Positions 51,402 to 59,131 of a stretch of DNA of 64,000 nucleotides are shown piece after piece. The position numbers were made by a program, and so were the translations under genes. The DNA comes from Paenibacillus pedocola. Lineage in GTDB: Bacteria > Bacillota > Bacilli > Paenibacillales > Paenibacillaceae. The stretch is taken from NCBI RefSeq assembly GCF_031599675.1, contig NZ_CP134223.1, positions 2,914,001 through 2,978,000 on the forward strand. The letters run 5' to 3'. Below the pieces are notes generated by a model. The model ran no database searches, had not been told where the DNA came from, and worked only from the letters and a program-made list of their open reading frames with translations. Position 1 is the stretch's first letter. Each line of letters starts with the position of its first letter.

Positions 51402-52247
51402 ATGAAAAAATTTAGTCTAACGATCCTATTGCTGCTGACAGTGGTCCTGGTAGCTGCCTGTGGCAATAACAACAATAATACGGCAGCCGAGCCATCAGCG
51501 GCAGCAAATGAAGGTACTGCTGCAACGGCAGCACCTGCCGCTCAGAACAGCCTGGAAGCTGTTAAAGCCAGCGGCAAGCTGCGGATCGGAACGGAAGGAA
51601 CCTATGCACCGTTCACCTTTCATGATGCAGACGGCAAACTTACAGGTTTTGACGTAGAAATCGCAGAAGAGGTCTCCAAGCGTCTTGGTGTCGAGCCGGA
51701 ATTTTTTGAAACGCAATGGGATGGCATTTTTGCAGGTATGGATGCCAAACGTTTCGATGTAATCTTTAACGAAGTGTCAATTACAGATGAACGTAAGGTG
51801 AAATATGATTTCTCCGATCCGTATATTGTCTCCAAAGCGGTGTTGATCGTGGGTGAGAACAACAATGATATCAAAAGCTTCGCTGACTTAAAGGGCAAAA
51901 AAGCCGGACAATCGCTGACCAGTAATCTGTCGGACATCGCCCGCAAGAACGGTGCAGAAATTGTGGATACAGATGGCTTCAACCAGGCTATTGATCTTTT
52001 GACCTCGGGCCGGATCGATGCCACAGTAAACGACGGTTTGTCTTATTTGGATCTTAAGAAGCAGAAACCGGATGTGAAAATTAAAGTGGTTGATGAAATC
52101 GCCGAGGGTTCCCACAGTGCAGCTGCCTTCTTGAAAGGCAACGACGAACTGGTGAAGGCTGTTAATGACGCATTGGCTGCCATGCAGAGCGATGGAACCT
52201 ACCTGAAAATTTCCGAGAAATATTTTGGTGCTGACGTTTCCAAATAA
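51402..52247 (+). CDS. tcyA: L-cystine-type amino acid ABC binding lipoprotein
   Basis: This 281-aa family 3 solute-binding protein has a signal peptide and lipobox LVAAC (Cys near 20), then an Asn/Ala-rich linker. The mature segments LRIGTEGTYAPFTFHD, LTGFDVEIAEEVSKRLG, ETQWDGIFAGMDAKRFDVIF and AGQSLTSN closely resemble B. subtilis TcyA, the cystine receptor. It is the first gene of a binding protein-permease-ATPase operon. Cystine is the best guess; other polar amino acids are possible. Confidence 0.88.
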   Translation: MKKFSLTILLLLTVVLVAACGNNNNNTAAEPSAAANEGTAATAAPAAQNSLEAVKASGKLRIGTEGTYAPFTFHDADGKLTGFDVEIAEEVSKRLGVEPEFFETQWDGIFAGMDAKRFDVIFNEVSITDERKVKYDFSDPYIVSKAVLIVGENNNDIKSFADLKGKKAGQSLTSNLSDIARKNGAEIVDTDGFNQAIDLLTSGRIDATVNDGLSYLDLKKQKPDVKIKVVDEIAEGSHSAAAFLKGNDELVKAVNDALAAMQSDGTYLKISEKYFGADVSK

Positions 52248-52301
52248 CATGGATGGACCCTGGCTGTAGCGGCCAGAAGGTCTGAGAAGGATGTCTGAAT
52301 T

Positions 52302-52970
52302 ATGGATGACCGAAAAATACAGATTTTCCTGGATTCGCTGCTGCCCCTGTTTAAAGCAGGGGTGGCTTTTACCATTCCGCTGGCAGTAGTCTCCTTTGTG
52401 CTGGGGCTGATGCTTGCCGTGGCTACTGCACTTATCCGTCTTTCGCCCTGGAGAATTCCGAAGCTGATCGCTCGGTTCTATGTATGGATTATTCGCGGAA
52501 CCCCGCTGCTCGTCCAACTGTTCATTATTTTTTATGGACTGCCTGCGGCCGGTATTATTCTGGATCCGTTTGTTGCAGCTACCATCGGGTTTACGCTCAG
52601 TGTGGGGGCATACTCCTCAGAGGTGGTGCGTGCCGCCATTCTTTCCATACATAAAGGGCAATGGGAGGCAGCGTTCTCGGTCGGGATGACCCGGAGCCAG
52701 GCGCTTCGTAGGGTTATTCTCCCGCAAGCCGCACGGGTATCAGTTCCACCTTTGGCGAATTCGTTCATCAGTTTGGTAAAAGATACATCGCTTGCAGCGA
52801 CAATCACGTTGGTTGAAATGTTCAAAACGTCACAGCAAATTACAGCAAGAACCTATGAACCGCTGCTGTTATACTGCGAAGTTGCGCTCTTCTATCTGCT
52901 GTTCTGCTCCGTGCTGTCGGCGCTGCAAAATTACCTGGAGAAACGGCTGGACCGTTACTCAGCGAGATAA
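52302..52970 (+). CDS. tcyB: Cystine-type amino acid ABC permease
   Basis: This 222-aa HisM/GlnP-type permease has about five helices, the motif FYVWIIRGTPLLVQLFIIFY (about residues 55-75), and EAA-like QWEAAFSVGMTRSQALRRVI (about 122-142). It forms a homodimer in the membrane with the ATPase encoded 12 bp downstream. Confidence 0.9.
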   Translation: MDDRKIQIFLDSLLPLFKAGVAFTIPLAVVSFVLGLMLAVATALIRLSPWRIPKLIARFYVWIIRGTPLLVQLFIIFYGLPAAGIILDPFVAATIGFTLSVGAYSSEVVRAAILSIHKGQWEAAFSVGMTRSQALRRVILPQAARVSVPPLANSFISLVKDTSLAATITLVEMFKTSQQITARTYEPLLLYCEVALFYLLFCSVLSALQNYLEKRLDRYSAR

Positions 52971-52982
52971 GGGGATGTACCT

Positions 52983-53735
52983 ATGATTGAAATACGTGAT
53001 CTGCATAAATCCTTCGGTTCGCTGCAGGTACTGCAAGGCGTCGATCTCAACGTTGAGCATGGTAAGGTGCTGGTGATTATCGGCCCGTCGGGATCCGGCA
53101 AAACCACGCTGCTGCGCTGCTTCAATCTTCTGGAGCTGCCTGATCGTGGGAGCATTTCCCTGGATGACATTAAGCTCGACTTTACGTCCGACGGCAAAAT
53201 TCCGCAGCGCTCGGTGCTGGCGCTTCGCCAGAAGACAGGAATGGTCTTTCAGTCCTACAACTTGTTTCCGCATATGACGGCCCTCGGCAATGTGATGGAG
53301 GGTCAGGTGACCGTTCAGAAACGCTCCAAGGAGGAAGCCAGAAAACGGGGAGCTGAGCTGCTGGCCAAGGTTGGGCTAGCCGATAAAGCGGACGCTTATC
53401 CGTTTCAGCTGTCAGGCGGCCAACAGCAGCGCGTGGCGATTGCCCGGGCGATGGCCGTGGAACCGGAGGTGCTGCTGTTCGACGAACCGACCTCAGCGCT
53501 CGATCCCGAGCTGGTTGGCGAGGTGCTGAAGGTGATCAAGCAGCTTGCCGCCGAAGGTATGACGATGGTTATCGTCACCCATGAGATGAAATTCGCCGCC
53601 GATGTGGCAGATGAGATTATATTGATGGATGGCGGAGTTATCCTTGAGCAGGGAACGCCGCAGGAAGTGCTGGAGCATACCAAGAATCCCCGCGCCCTGC
53701 AGTTTCTGAACAAGCTTAGCGGCGAGGAAATATGA
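52983..53735 (+). CDS. tcyC: Cystine-type amino acid ABC ATPase
   Basis: This 250-aa ATPase of the polar amino acid class has Walker A GPSGSGKTT, Q-loop MVFQSYNLFPHM, signature LSGGQQQR, Walker B VLLFDEPTSALD and switch His in VIVTHEM. It completes the importer operon; a terminator follows 75 bases after its stop. Confidence 0.92.
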   Translation: MIEIRDLHKSFGSLQVLQGVDLNVEHGKVLVIIGPSGSGKTTLLRCFNLLELPDRGSISLDDIKLDFTSDGKIPQRSVLALRQKTGMVFQSYNLFPHMTALGNVMEGQVTVQKRSKEEARKRGAELLAKVGLADKADAYPFQLSGGQQQRVAIARAMAVEPEVLLFDEPTSALDPELVGEVLKVIKQLAAEGMTMVIVTHEMKFAADVADEIILMDGGVILEQGTPQEVLEHTKNPRALQFLNKLSGEEI

Positions 53736-53809
53736 TGATTTGGCCTGCAAAATGGAGCTTCTGCTTCGAAGCCTTTATCCGGTGATTTGCAGAAGCCCTA
53801 GAACTACAC

Positions 53810-53847
53810 AAAAGGCAGTCCACGAGGAAACCCGGGACTGCCTTTTT
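53810..53847. terminator. Bidirectional terminator
   Basis: AAAAGGCAGTCC pairs with GGGACTGCCTTTT between the convergent tcyC and SLH genes. T-tracts are present on both strands. Confidence 0.8.
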
Positions 53848-53903
53848 GCTATATTTATTCAATTCAATGTTTCTTCGCAGGGGAACAATAATGCAGTCGA
53901 GAT

Positions 53904-54578
53904 TTAGCTCTGCGGTGCAGCCTCAGTTTTGGATTTCAGGTATTCCAGTGCATTGTAGAGCATTACAGCTGCTTCAGCGCGGGTAAGCTCGCTTTTCGGA
54001 TTAAATTTGCCGTTTGCATCCAGGGTATTGATATTGTATTTCAGGGAGCGCTGGACACTGCCCTGATACGAGGGATCCAGTGCATCATCGTCAGCGATAT
54101 CCACCGGGACAATATTAATCATAGGCAGATTGCCTGCTTTTTCTACGCCCTGAATCAGGAAGTTCGTGAACAGCTCCTTGGTAATCGGCTTGGCCGGATC
54201 GATATCTGCCGGAATTTCAATGCCATTATAGTAGGCGTTAATGAAGGCCTCTGTATACCAGACATTGTCCTTTACCTTGCTGAAAATACTGCTGGCTACA
54301 GGAGCCTTGTTGAAATCAATCGCAGCCAGGCTCAATTGCAGACCGCCGGAGATGAACTGTACCCCTTGGGCTGTCGTCACTTTGGAGCCTGGAAGGAACT
54401 GCGTATCAGATATCCCTTTAATCAGGCCTTGTGCTTTTAGCGCGTTAATCTTGTCTTTGCCGGTCACATTGCTAATATCTTTGAAGGTACCACCTGCCGC
54501 AAACATAGGACTCCCGAGCGAAAAGGAGAGGAGCGAAACCGTTGTTATTACAGCAAAAGCATTCTTTTTCATGTTCAT
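53904..54578 (-). CDS. SLH-domain surface protein without other domain
   Basis: This 224-aa exported protein has a signal peptide (MNMKKNAFAVITTVSLLSFS, cleavage near AAG at residue 30). Three S-layer-homology-like units follow: FKDISNVTGKDKINALKAQG (about 31-85), VWYTEAFINAYYNG (about 100-150) and SLKYNINTLDANGKFNPKSE (about 165-215, ending in the typical LTRAEAAVMLYNAL). SLH units hold proteins to pyruvylated wall polymers. No catalytic domain is attached, so it may be a small wall-associated structural protein. ATG 54578 has AGAGGTGG 7 bases upstream; ATG 54584 is too close. Confidence 0.85.
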   Translation of the reverse strand: MNMKKNAFAVITTVSLLSFSLGSPMFAAGGTFKDISNVTGKDKINALKAQGLIKGISDTQFLPGSKVTTAQGVQFISGGLQLSLAAIDFNKAPVASSIFSKVKDNVWYTEAFINAYYNGIEIPADIDPAKPITKELFTNFLIQGVEKAGNLPMINIVPVDIADDDALDPSYQGSVQRSLKYNINTLDANGKFNPKSELTRAEAAVMLYNALEYLKSKTEAAPQS

Positions 54579-54690
54579 CACCATTCCACCTCTGGCTTTA
54601 GTTGGGCCGCTTGGCCATGTTCAACTCCTTTGACGCAGCAGAATGTGGAAAAGTTGCATGCCAGCTATAATTTTGTCTTTACTGAACTGC

Positions 54691-55269
54691 TTACATATTC
54701 TCTTGAAACAGCAGGTTGCGGTAGGGGTATTTACTGAACCGGGTTTTGAACAGCAGGGCCAGGCCGTGCTCTTCTATTGTTACAGACTTAAGAGTTTGGG
54801 CCTTGATGAATCTGCGGACCATGGCATTGACGGTTTTGTTCTGATTTCTATTGATTGCCGCAGCCAGATCCTCGGCATAGCTTTGGGATACAGCAAGCTT
54901 CTTGTAAAAAGGCAGAACAGCCCGGGCAACGGCGCGGTGTACCGTGGTACTAAAGGTGAATTGCACTGAGCCTGGCGGGATCGTCGTCCCATTCGTGTAG
55001 AAGGCAACAGGCAGCGGGAAAGGAAAAGAGATAAAATATCCGATGCCATTCGTTCCATAATTCTTCACACCGGCAAGAGTGGGTATACCGGATAGCAGCC
55101 GGCCCATCAGACTGAGGTCAGCTTTGACTACAGCGGCCGACCATTGCCTGGCAAAGCTGCGGTTTCCGGCAATTTTCCGGTAAAAGGGCAGCATGGCCTT
55201 GGCTACCCGGCGCAGAACACGGGCTGTTACGAGAGGCTGGACTTGCTGTCTTCGGTTTGGTTGTGCCAT
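54691..55269 (-). CDS. Hypothetical protein with internal duplication
   Basis: This 192-aa basic protein has two similar helical segments: VLRRVAKAMLPFYRKIAG (about residues 19-60) and VHRAVARAVLPFYKKLAV (about 110-150). A beta-rich Gly/Pro/Phe stretch separates them (NGIGYFISFPFPLPVAFYTN). There is no signal peptide or membrane helix. ATG 55269 has a GAGG about 9 bases upstream; upstream starts at 55278 and 55284 are also in frame. Family not recognised; I suspect a lineage-restricted protein, possibly linked to sporulation, but there is no direct sign of that. Confidence 0.6.
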   Translation of the reverse strand: MAQPNRRQQVQPLVTARVLRRVAKAMLPFYRKIAGNRSFARQWSAAVVKADLSLMGRLLSGIPTLAGVKNYGTNGIGYFISFPFPLPVAFYTNGTTIPPGSVQFTFSTTVHRAVARAVLPFYKKLAVSQSYAEDLAAAINRNQNKTVNAMVRRFIKAQTLKSVTIEEHGLALLFKTRFSKYPYRNLLFQENM

Positions 55270-55446
55270 CCGGACCATCCTCACATATTGGAATTAACTC
55301 TCTATATGGTATGGATTCTTGCCGTCTCGCGGATGGGCAGGTGTTTAGTCCCTGGATATTTTTGATTCATTGTGCGGAATTTGGGGCATTAATGGTATAA
55401 TGAATGTAGACACTTTTCATATTCCGGTAATTTTGCTATGATTATA

Positions 55447-55461
55447 TCGTAATGATTACTA
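55447..55461. promoter_or_regulatory. Fur/Zur-type 7-1-7 box upstream of fur
   Basis: TCGTAATGATTACTA is a 7-1-7 inverted repeat. It matches the Bacillus Zur box consensus TCGTAATnATTACGA at 13 of the 14 defined bases on the left and centre and all but two overall. It lies just after an extended -10 box (TGCTATGAT, 55434-55442), in position to block transcription of fur. Confidence 0.55.
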
Positions 55462-55553
55462 TTTAGTGTGGGCTTTAACTTGTGGACATGAATTTGTCTC
55501 AGAGTCAGAGACTATGGATGATGGAAATGCTTCCGGAAAGGTGGGAGATCTGA

Positions 55554-56027
55554 GTGAACCCAATTACGAATATCAGCCAGCAGTTTGCCGCGCAAAACTA
55601 TAAATTAACACCGCAGCGTGAAGCCATCGTGAAGGTGCTGCTCGACAATGAAGAAGAGCATCTAAGCGTAGAAGAAGTTTATATGAGAGTGAAAAGCAGC
55701 TATCCGCATCTTGGCCTGGCGACGGTCTACCGGACCTTGGAGCTGTTGTGCGAGCTGCATATTGTGGAGAAAATGAATTTCGGCGACGGCGTGGCCCGTT
55801 ACGATTTGCGGGACCATGACCATGCCCATATGCATCATCATCTGATCTGCAATGTCTGCGGCAGACTGGAGGAGATCAAGGATGATTGGCTTCTGGAGCT
55901 GGAGCAGCGGCTCGAGGCGGAATACGGCTTCAGCGTGACGGACCACCGGCTTGACTTCAAGGGAACCTATAATACCTGTAAGCGGACCGGCTGTAAGGGT
56001 GATAAGGAACGCCAGGCGGTATCCTGA
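55554..56027 (+). CDS. fur: Ferric uptake regulator Fur
   Basis: This 157-aa metalloregulator has a winged-helix DNA-binding domain (YKLTPQREAIVKVLLDNEEE; GLATVYRTLELLCELHIVEK) and a metal-binding dimer domain with the His cluster HAHMHHHLICNVCG and a second Cys pair near the C-terminus (CKRTGC). It follows B. subtilis Fur almost segment by segment (KLTPQREA, NFGDGVARYDLR) and fits Fur better than PerR or Zur. It starts at GTG with a GGGAGA site upstream. With Fe(II) it represses iron uptake genes. Confidence 0.92.
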   Translation: MNPITNISQQFAAQNYKLTPQREAIVKVLLDNEEEHLSVEEVYMRVKSSYPHLGLATVYRTLELLCELHIVEKMNFGDGVARYDLRDHDHAHMHHHLICNVCGRLEEIKDDWLLELEQRLEAEYGFSVTDHRLDFKGTYNTCKRTGCKGDKERQAVS

Positions 56028-56060
56028 CTCAGACAGTCTGTTATGATTAAGTTACAGCAA

Positions 56061-56097
56061 AAAAGCAGGGCTGCTCTGTGCAGTCCTGCTTTTTTTG
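56061..56097. terminator. Bidirectional terminator after fur
   Basis: AGCAGGGCTGC pairs with GCAGTCCTGCT around a short loop, with A-tract before and seven T's after. It serves both fur and the convergent AIM24 gene. Confidence 0.8.
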
Positions 56098-56116
56098 TAT
56101 TGCTATAGTTCAACCT

Positions 56117-56797
56117 TTAAGGCCTGGAGGGCACAAACGACTTGATCCAGTTGCCAAAGCTGCCCGGATTCCGCGTCTGCACCAATACAACGCCTTCGCC
56201 GCGGAAACGGCAGACGAGAGCTTCCCCGCTGGTCAAGCTGTTCAGCCAGCCGGTGGCTGCTTTTTCTATCTTATAGTCCATATAGTCCGGCCAGGCTACC
56301 AGATGTCCGTTGTCGATAATCATCTCTTCGCCAGGCTCCAGATTGATCGCATGAATCGCCCCGAAAGAGGAGAGGAAGACTGTTCCGCTGCCGCTGATTT
56401 CGACAATGAAGAAGCCTTCACCGGAGAACAGGCCACGGGTCAGATTCTGCATCTTGGTATTGACCTGAATGCCGTGGGTGCCTGCAAGGAAGCCGTCTTT
56501 CTGCACGTACAGCTTGTACGATCCGTCCAGCTCAATGGCTTGAATATCACCGATCGCACCCGGAGACAGCAGCACTTCACATTGTCCCCGCGTTGCTGCC
56601 AGCTCCTGGAAGAAAAATTTTTCTCCGCTCAGCATCCGGCCCAGCCCGCGCATGAGACCGCCGTCTACCGTACCTCTTAATTCAACACCGGGCGACATGG
56701 CCACCATCGCACCCATCTCTGCCTTTACGCTTTCGCCGGGATTCATCTGCACCTTTAGCATTGCAAAGGCACCATCGTATAATACATCGTATTTCAT
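56117..56797 (-). CDS. AIM24/TIGR00266-family protein
   Basis: This 226-aa protein is almost all beta strand, with the family pattern AMLKVQMNPGESVKAEMGAMVAM (5' end) and GEEMIIDNGHLVAWPDYMDY (about residues 150-170), and repeats of similar hairpins. Members form trimeric beta-barrel-like folds; the bacterial function is unknown. It stands alone, convergent with fur. Confidence 0.9.
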   Translation of the reverse strand: MKYDVLYDGAFAMLKVQMNPGESVKAEMGAMVAMSPGVELRGTVDGGLMRGLGRMLSGEKFFFQELAATRGQCEVLLSPGAIGDIQAIELDGSYKLYVQKDGFLAGTHGIQVNTKMQNLTRGLFSGEGFFIVEISGSGTVFLSSFGAIHAINLEPGEEMIIDNGHLVAWPDYMDYKIEKAATGWLNSLTSGEALVCRFRGEGVVLVQTRNPGSFGNWIKSFVPSRP

Positions 56798-57010
56798 CCA
56801 ATTCCTCCGATTCCGCCTTTTTTATAGGCTCCGCTGCTAAATTCACTTCTATCATACCATTTTCTGATTCTGCAAGCTGCCAGCGGGAAGGCCCGGTAAC
56901 AGTTAATTAATACTCAAGTATTACAGGTAAAGCCGTCAGAATTATGTTAAAATTAAAGTACTGTCAGCCGGCCGGCAGACAGATTTCACAACTGAAGGAG
57001 TGTTGCCTCT

Positions 57011-57277
57011 ATGGCACGCACAAAAACGCAAAAAGCCCTGCTTAAAGCAGAACGCAGCGGAACCTGGGTAGCGGAGAAAAACCGGAGAACAGGACTGGAC
57101 TATAGCGCAATCTCTCAGCACGTTAGAGTTACGCCGAGCAAACAGCAAAAATTGCATAAGGTCAAACACAAGGAGCGGATCTTCCAGGATGGCGCTCCTT
57201 TTCATTTGCCCTTCTGCAGGACAGGCAGTTTAACCCGGCTTACATCTGTTCCCTGCTGTATACGCGGTATTGTCTAG
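57011..57277 (+). CDS. Small basic hypothetical protein, up to 88 aa
   Basis: A short Lys/Arg-rich protein, MARTKTQKALLKAERSGTWV at the start, then NRRTGLDYS and KHKERIFQDGAPF. It resembles a group of roughly 60-70-aa basic proteins of Bacillota of unknown role. An AAGGAGTG site precedes the ATG. The last 20 or so residues look unlike that group and the frame overlaps the end of the AraC gene by 38 bp. A terminator-like hairpin (57170-57203) lies inside the frame. The true end may have been altered by an indel. Confidence 0.6.
   Translation: MARTKTQKALLKAERSGTWVAEKNRRTGLDYSAISQHVRVTPSKQQKLHKVKHKERIFQDGAPFHLPFCRTGSLTRLTSVPCCIRGIV
57170..57203. terminator. Hairpin, likely terminator of the AraC gene
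   Basis: AAGGAGCG pairs perfectly with CGCTCCTT. Read on the minus strand it lies 40 bases after the AraC stop and is followed by GTGTTT; on the plus strand TTCATTT follows. It overlaps the 3' part of the small basic gene. Confidence 0.55.
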
Positions 57278-58058
57278 GCGACATTCCGAAACGGCCTCGG
57301 AACAGGCGGTGGAAGTATGTATAGTTGGCAAAACCGCAGGTTTCAGACACATGCTCAAGCGGCATCGGACTAAAGGTGATCCGCTCACGCGCCATCTCCA
57401 GCCGCACATCATTTACATACTTAACAATGCTGGTTCCAAAAGCCTCCTTAAACAGATGAACCGCACGCGAGACTGATATATCCACATAAGCTGCTACATC
57501 CTCCAGGCGGAACGGAATGGCGGCATGCTCCTCCACATACTGCTTCATCCGGTATGCGAGGTAGCCTTTGGGTGAAATTGCCGGCTGCTCTGTCATCAGC
57601 CTGTCAATCTCCATACATAAAATCTGCAGATAACAAGCTGTAATCTCCGGTGAAGAATCGGATAACCGGCGCTGTTCCAGGACAAGCTGGCGGAACAGGC
57701 CGAGGAAATGATCGCTAAGCGGCAGACGAAGCACAGCAGGGCGGTGCTTCCGGTTCCACCATTCCTCGATCCAGGGCCCGCCGCAAAAAATGTGATAATC
57801 CCCGCTTTCGACCCGTGGTTTGCCTGCGGAATAGGTTTCTTTGTCAATGCTTAAGTAATAAGGGTCGTTAGGTGCAAACAGCATCAAATCTCCAGCTTCT
57901 ACCGAAGAAAGGACACCGTCAATGCGGGTTCTGCTGCGGCCTTCCGTTTGCAGCCGCAGCAGATAATTCTGGACACCGTCTGCCCGGGACATGTGGAAGG
58001 GCTTGCGGTGGAATGAGAATCCGGCAGTATAAACGTGGCATGGTGCGGTGTATGTCAT
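57240..58058 (-). CDS. AraC-family transcriptional regulator
   Basis: This 272-aa regulator has an N-terminal cupin-like sugar-sensing half (about residues 1-150) and a C-terminal double helix-turn-helix (VAAYVDISVSRAVHLFKEAF; CGFANYTYFHRLFRGRFG). It is divergent from the sugar isomerase/dehydrogenase cluster that starts at 58364, which it probably controls. CAGGAGGG lies upstream of the ATG. Confidence 0.92.
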   Translation of the reverse strand: MTYTAPCHVYTAGFSFHRKPFHMSRADGVQNYLLRLQTEGRSRTRIDGVLSSVEAGDLMLFAPNDPYYLSIDKETYSAGKPRVESGDYHIFCGGPWIEEWWNRKHRPAVLRLPLSDHFLGLFRQLVLEQRRLSDSSPEITACYLQILCMEIDRLMTEQPAISPKGYLAYRMKQYVEEHAAIPFRLEDVAAYVDISVSRAVHLFKEAFGTSIVKYVNDVRLEMARERITFSPMPLEHVSETCGFANYTYFHRLFRGRFGMSPRQYRVYSREQM

Positions 58059-58124
58059 GGGCCCTCCTGAGTGGCAGAAATAATAGCTGAATTGTTCATG
58101 TTTGAATCATATTATTCATTTTAT

Positions 58125-58138
58125 TATATACGCTTTCA
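58125..58138. promoter_or_regulatory. Candidate catabolite-repression (cre) site
   Basis: TATATACGCTTTCA matches the cre consensus of Bacillota at all but two defined positions, with a perfect right half CGCTTTCA. It lies between the AraC gene and the sugar cluster, where CcpA control would make sense. The match is by eye only. The 305-bp gap 58059-58363 also holds two direct repeats (58245, 58305) and no gene. Confidence 0.35.
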
Positions 58139-58244
58139 TATTACCATGTAGCTATGCAAAAACATATAAACCAAGAGAAGGGGGCTGTGCTGCGGCTCTG
58201 AAAGCTACATAAGCAGTTTAGGATATGTAATTGTACTGAAACGG

Positions 58245-58317
58245 GATATATAGGACAGCTTAGTATAGCAGCCCTTTTGTTCAGGTGGCTTGCCGGGTGT
58301 GTCTGATATAGGACAGC
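58245..58317. repeat. Direct repeats ahead of sugar cluster, possible AraC half-sites
   Basis: GATATATAGGACAGC (58245-58259) and GATATAGGACAGC (58305-58317) share ATAGGACAGC, 60 bp apart. The second copy lies 46 bases before the first gene of the cluster, close to where an AraC activator would bind. Confidence 0.5.
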
Positions 58318-58363
58318 AACAGTGTTATGTACATTAACTCTATACCAAATAGGAGTGGGAGCA

Positions 58364-59131
58364 ATGTTAAAACTTGGCCTTCAGCTGTATACACTTAGAG
58401 AAGAATTGGAACAGGATTTCGAAGGGACGCTGCGAAAAGTAGCTGAACTGGGCTATGCCGGTGTGGAATTTTACCACTTTTTTGGCCGGACAGCAGAGGA
58501 AATAAAGGGGCTGCTTCAGGAAACTGGACTGGTCGCTCTTGGGGCACATCGTCCGTATGATGCCATGCTGAATGATACGGAACAGGAAATCAGCTTCAAT
58601 CTGGAGATTGGCAACCGCAACCTGATCATTCCTTATCTGACCGAAGAGCAGCGTAACTGGGAAGAGGTCGTTGCGAATTTCCGCATTATCGGAGAAAAGT
58701 GCAAGGAACGGGGTGCAGTTTTTTCTTATCATAATCATGATTTCGAATTCACGCAGTCGTTTGGAGAGCGTACCGCTTTCGACGGAATCTTCGAAGAGGT
58801 GCCGGCTGAGCTGCTTCAAGTGGAAATGGACACCTGCTGGGTGTACTACGGGGGCTATGATCCTGTAGCTTACATTCAAAAGTATGCCGGACGCCTGCCG
58901 ATCATCCATCTGAAGGATATGAAGAAGCTCGAAGACGGTTCAGCTGAAACCGTAGTTCTGGGAGAAGGGGAAGTGAATCTTCCGGCAATCCTGGAAGCTG
59001 CGGATCAGGCCGGTGTCGAATGGGCTGTTGTGGAGCAGGATTTCTGCAGCCGTTCGCCGCTTGCAAGTGTAGAAGACAGTATGAAATGGGTTAAAGCCTA
59101 TGCCAATCAAGGAGGAAAAATTCATGTCTAA
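58364..59131 (+). CDS. Sugar phosphate isomerase/epimerase family protein (first)
   Basis: This 255-aa TIM-barrel protein of the xylose isomerase-like AP endonuclease fold has metal-binding residues in YAGVEFYHFFG, VFSYHNHDFEF, VEMDTCWVYYGG and IIHLKDM, ending with VVEQDF. Members isomerise or epimerise sugars and keto-sugars or act as inosose dehydratases. ATG 58364 has AGGAGTGGGA just upstream. It overlaps the next gene by 8 bp. Confidence 0.9.
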   Translation: MLKLGLQLYTLREELEQDFEGTLRKVAELGYAGVEFYHFFGRTAEEIKGLLQETGLVALGAHRPYDAMLNDTEQEISFNLEIGNRNLIIPYLTEEQRNWEEVVANFRIIGEKCKERGAVFSYHNHDFEFTQSFGERTAFDGIFEEVPAELLQVEMDTCWVYYGGYDPVAYIQKYAGRLPIIHLKDMKKLEDGSAETVVLGEGEVNLPAILEAADQAGVEWAVVEQDFCSRSPLASVEDSMKWVKAYANQGGKIHV

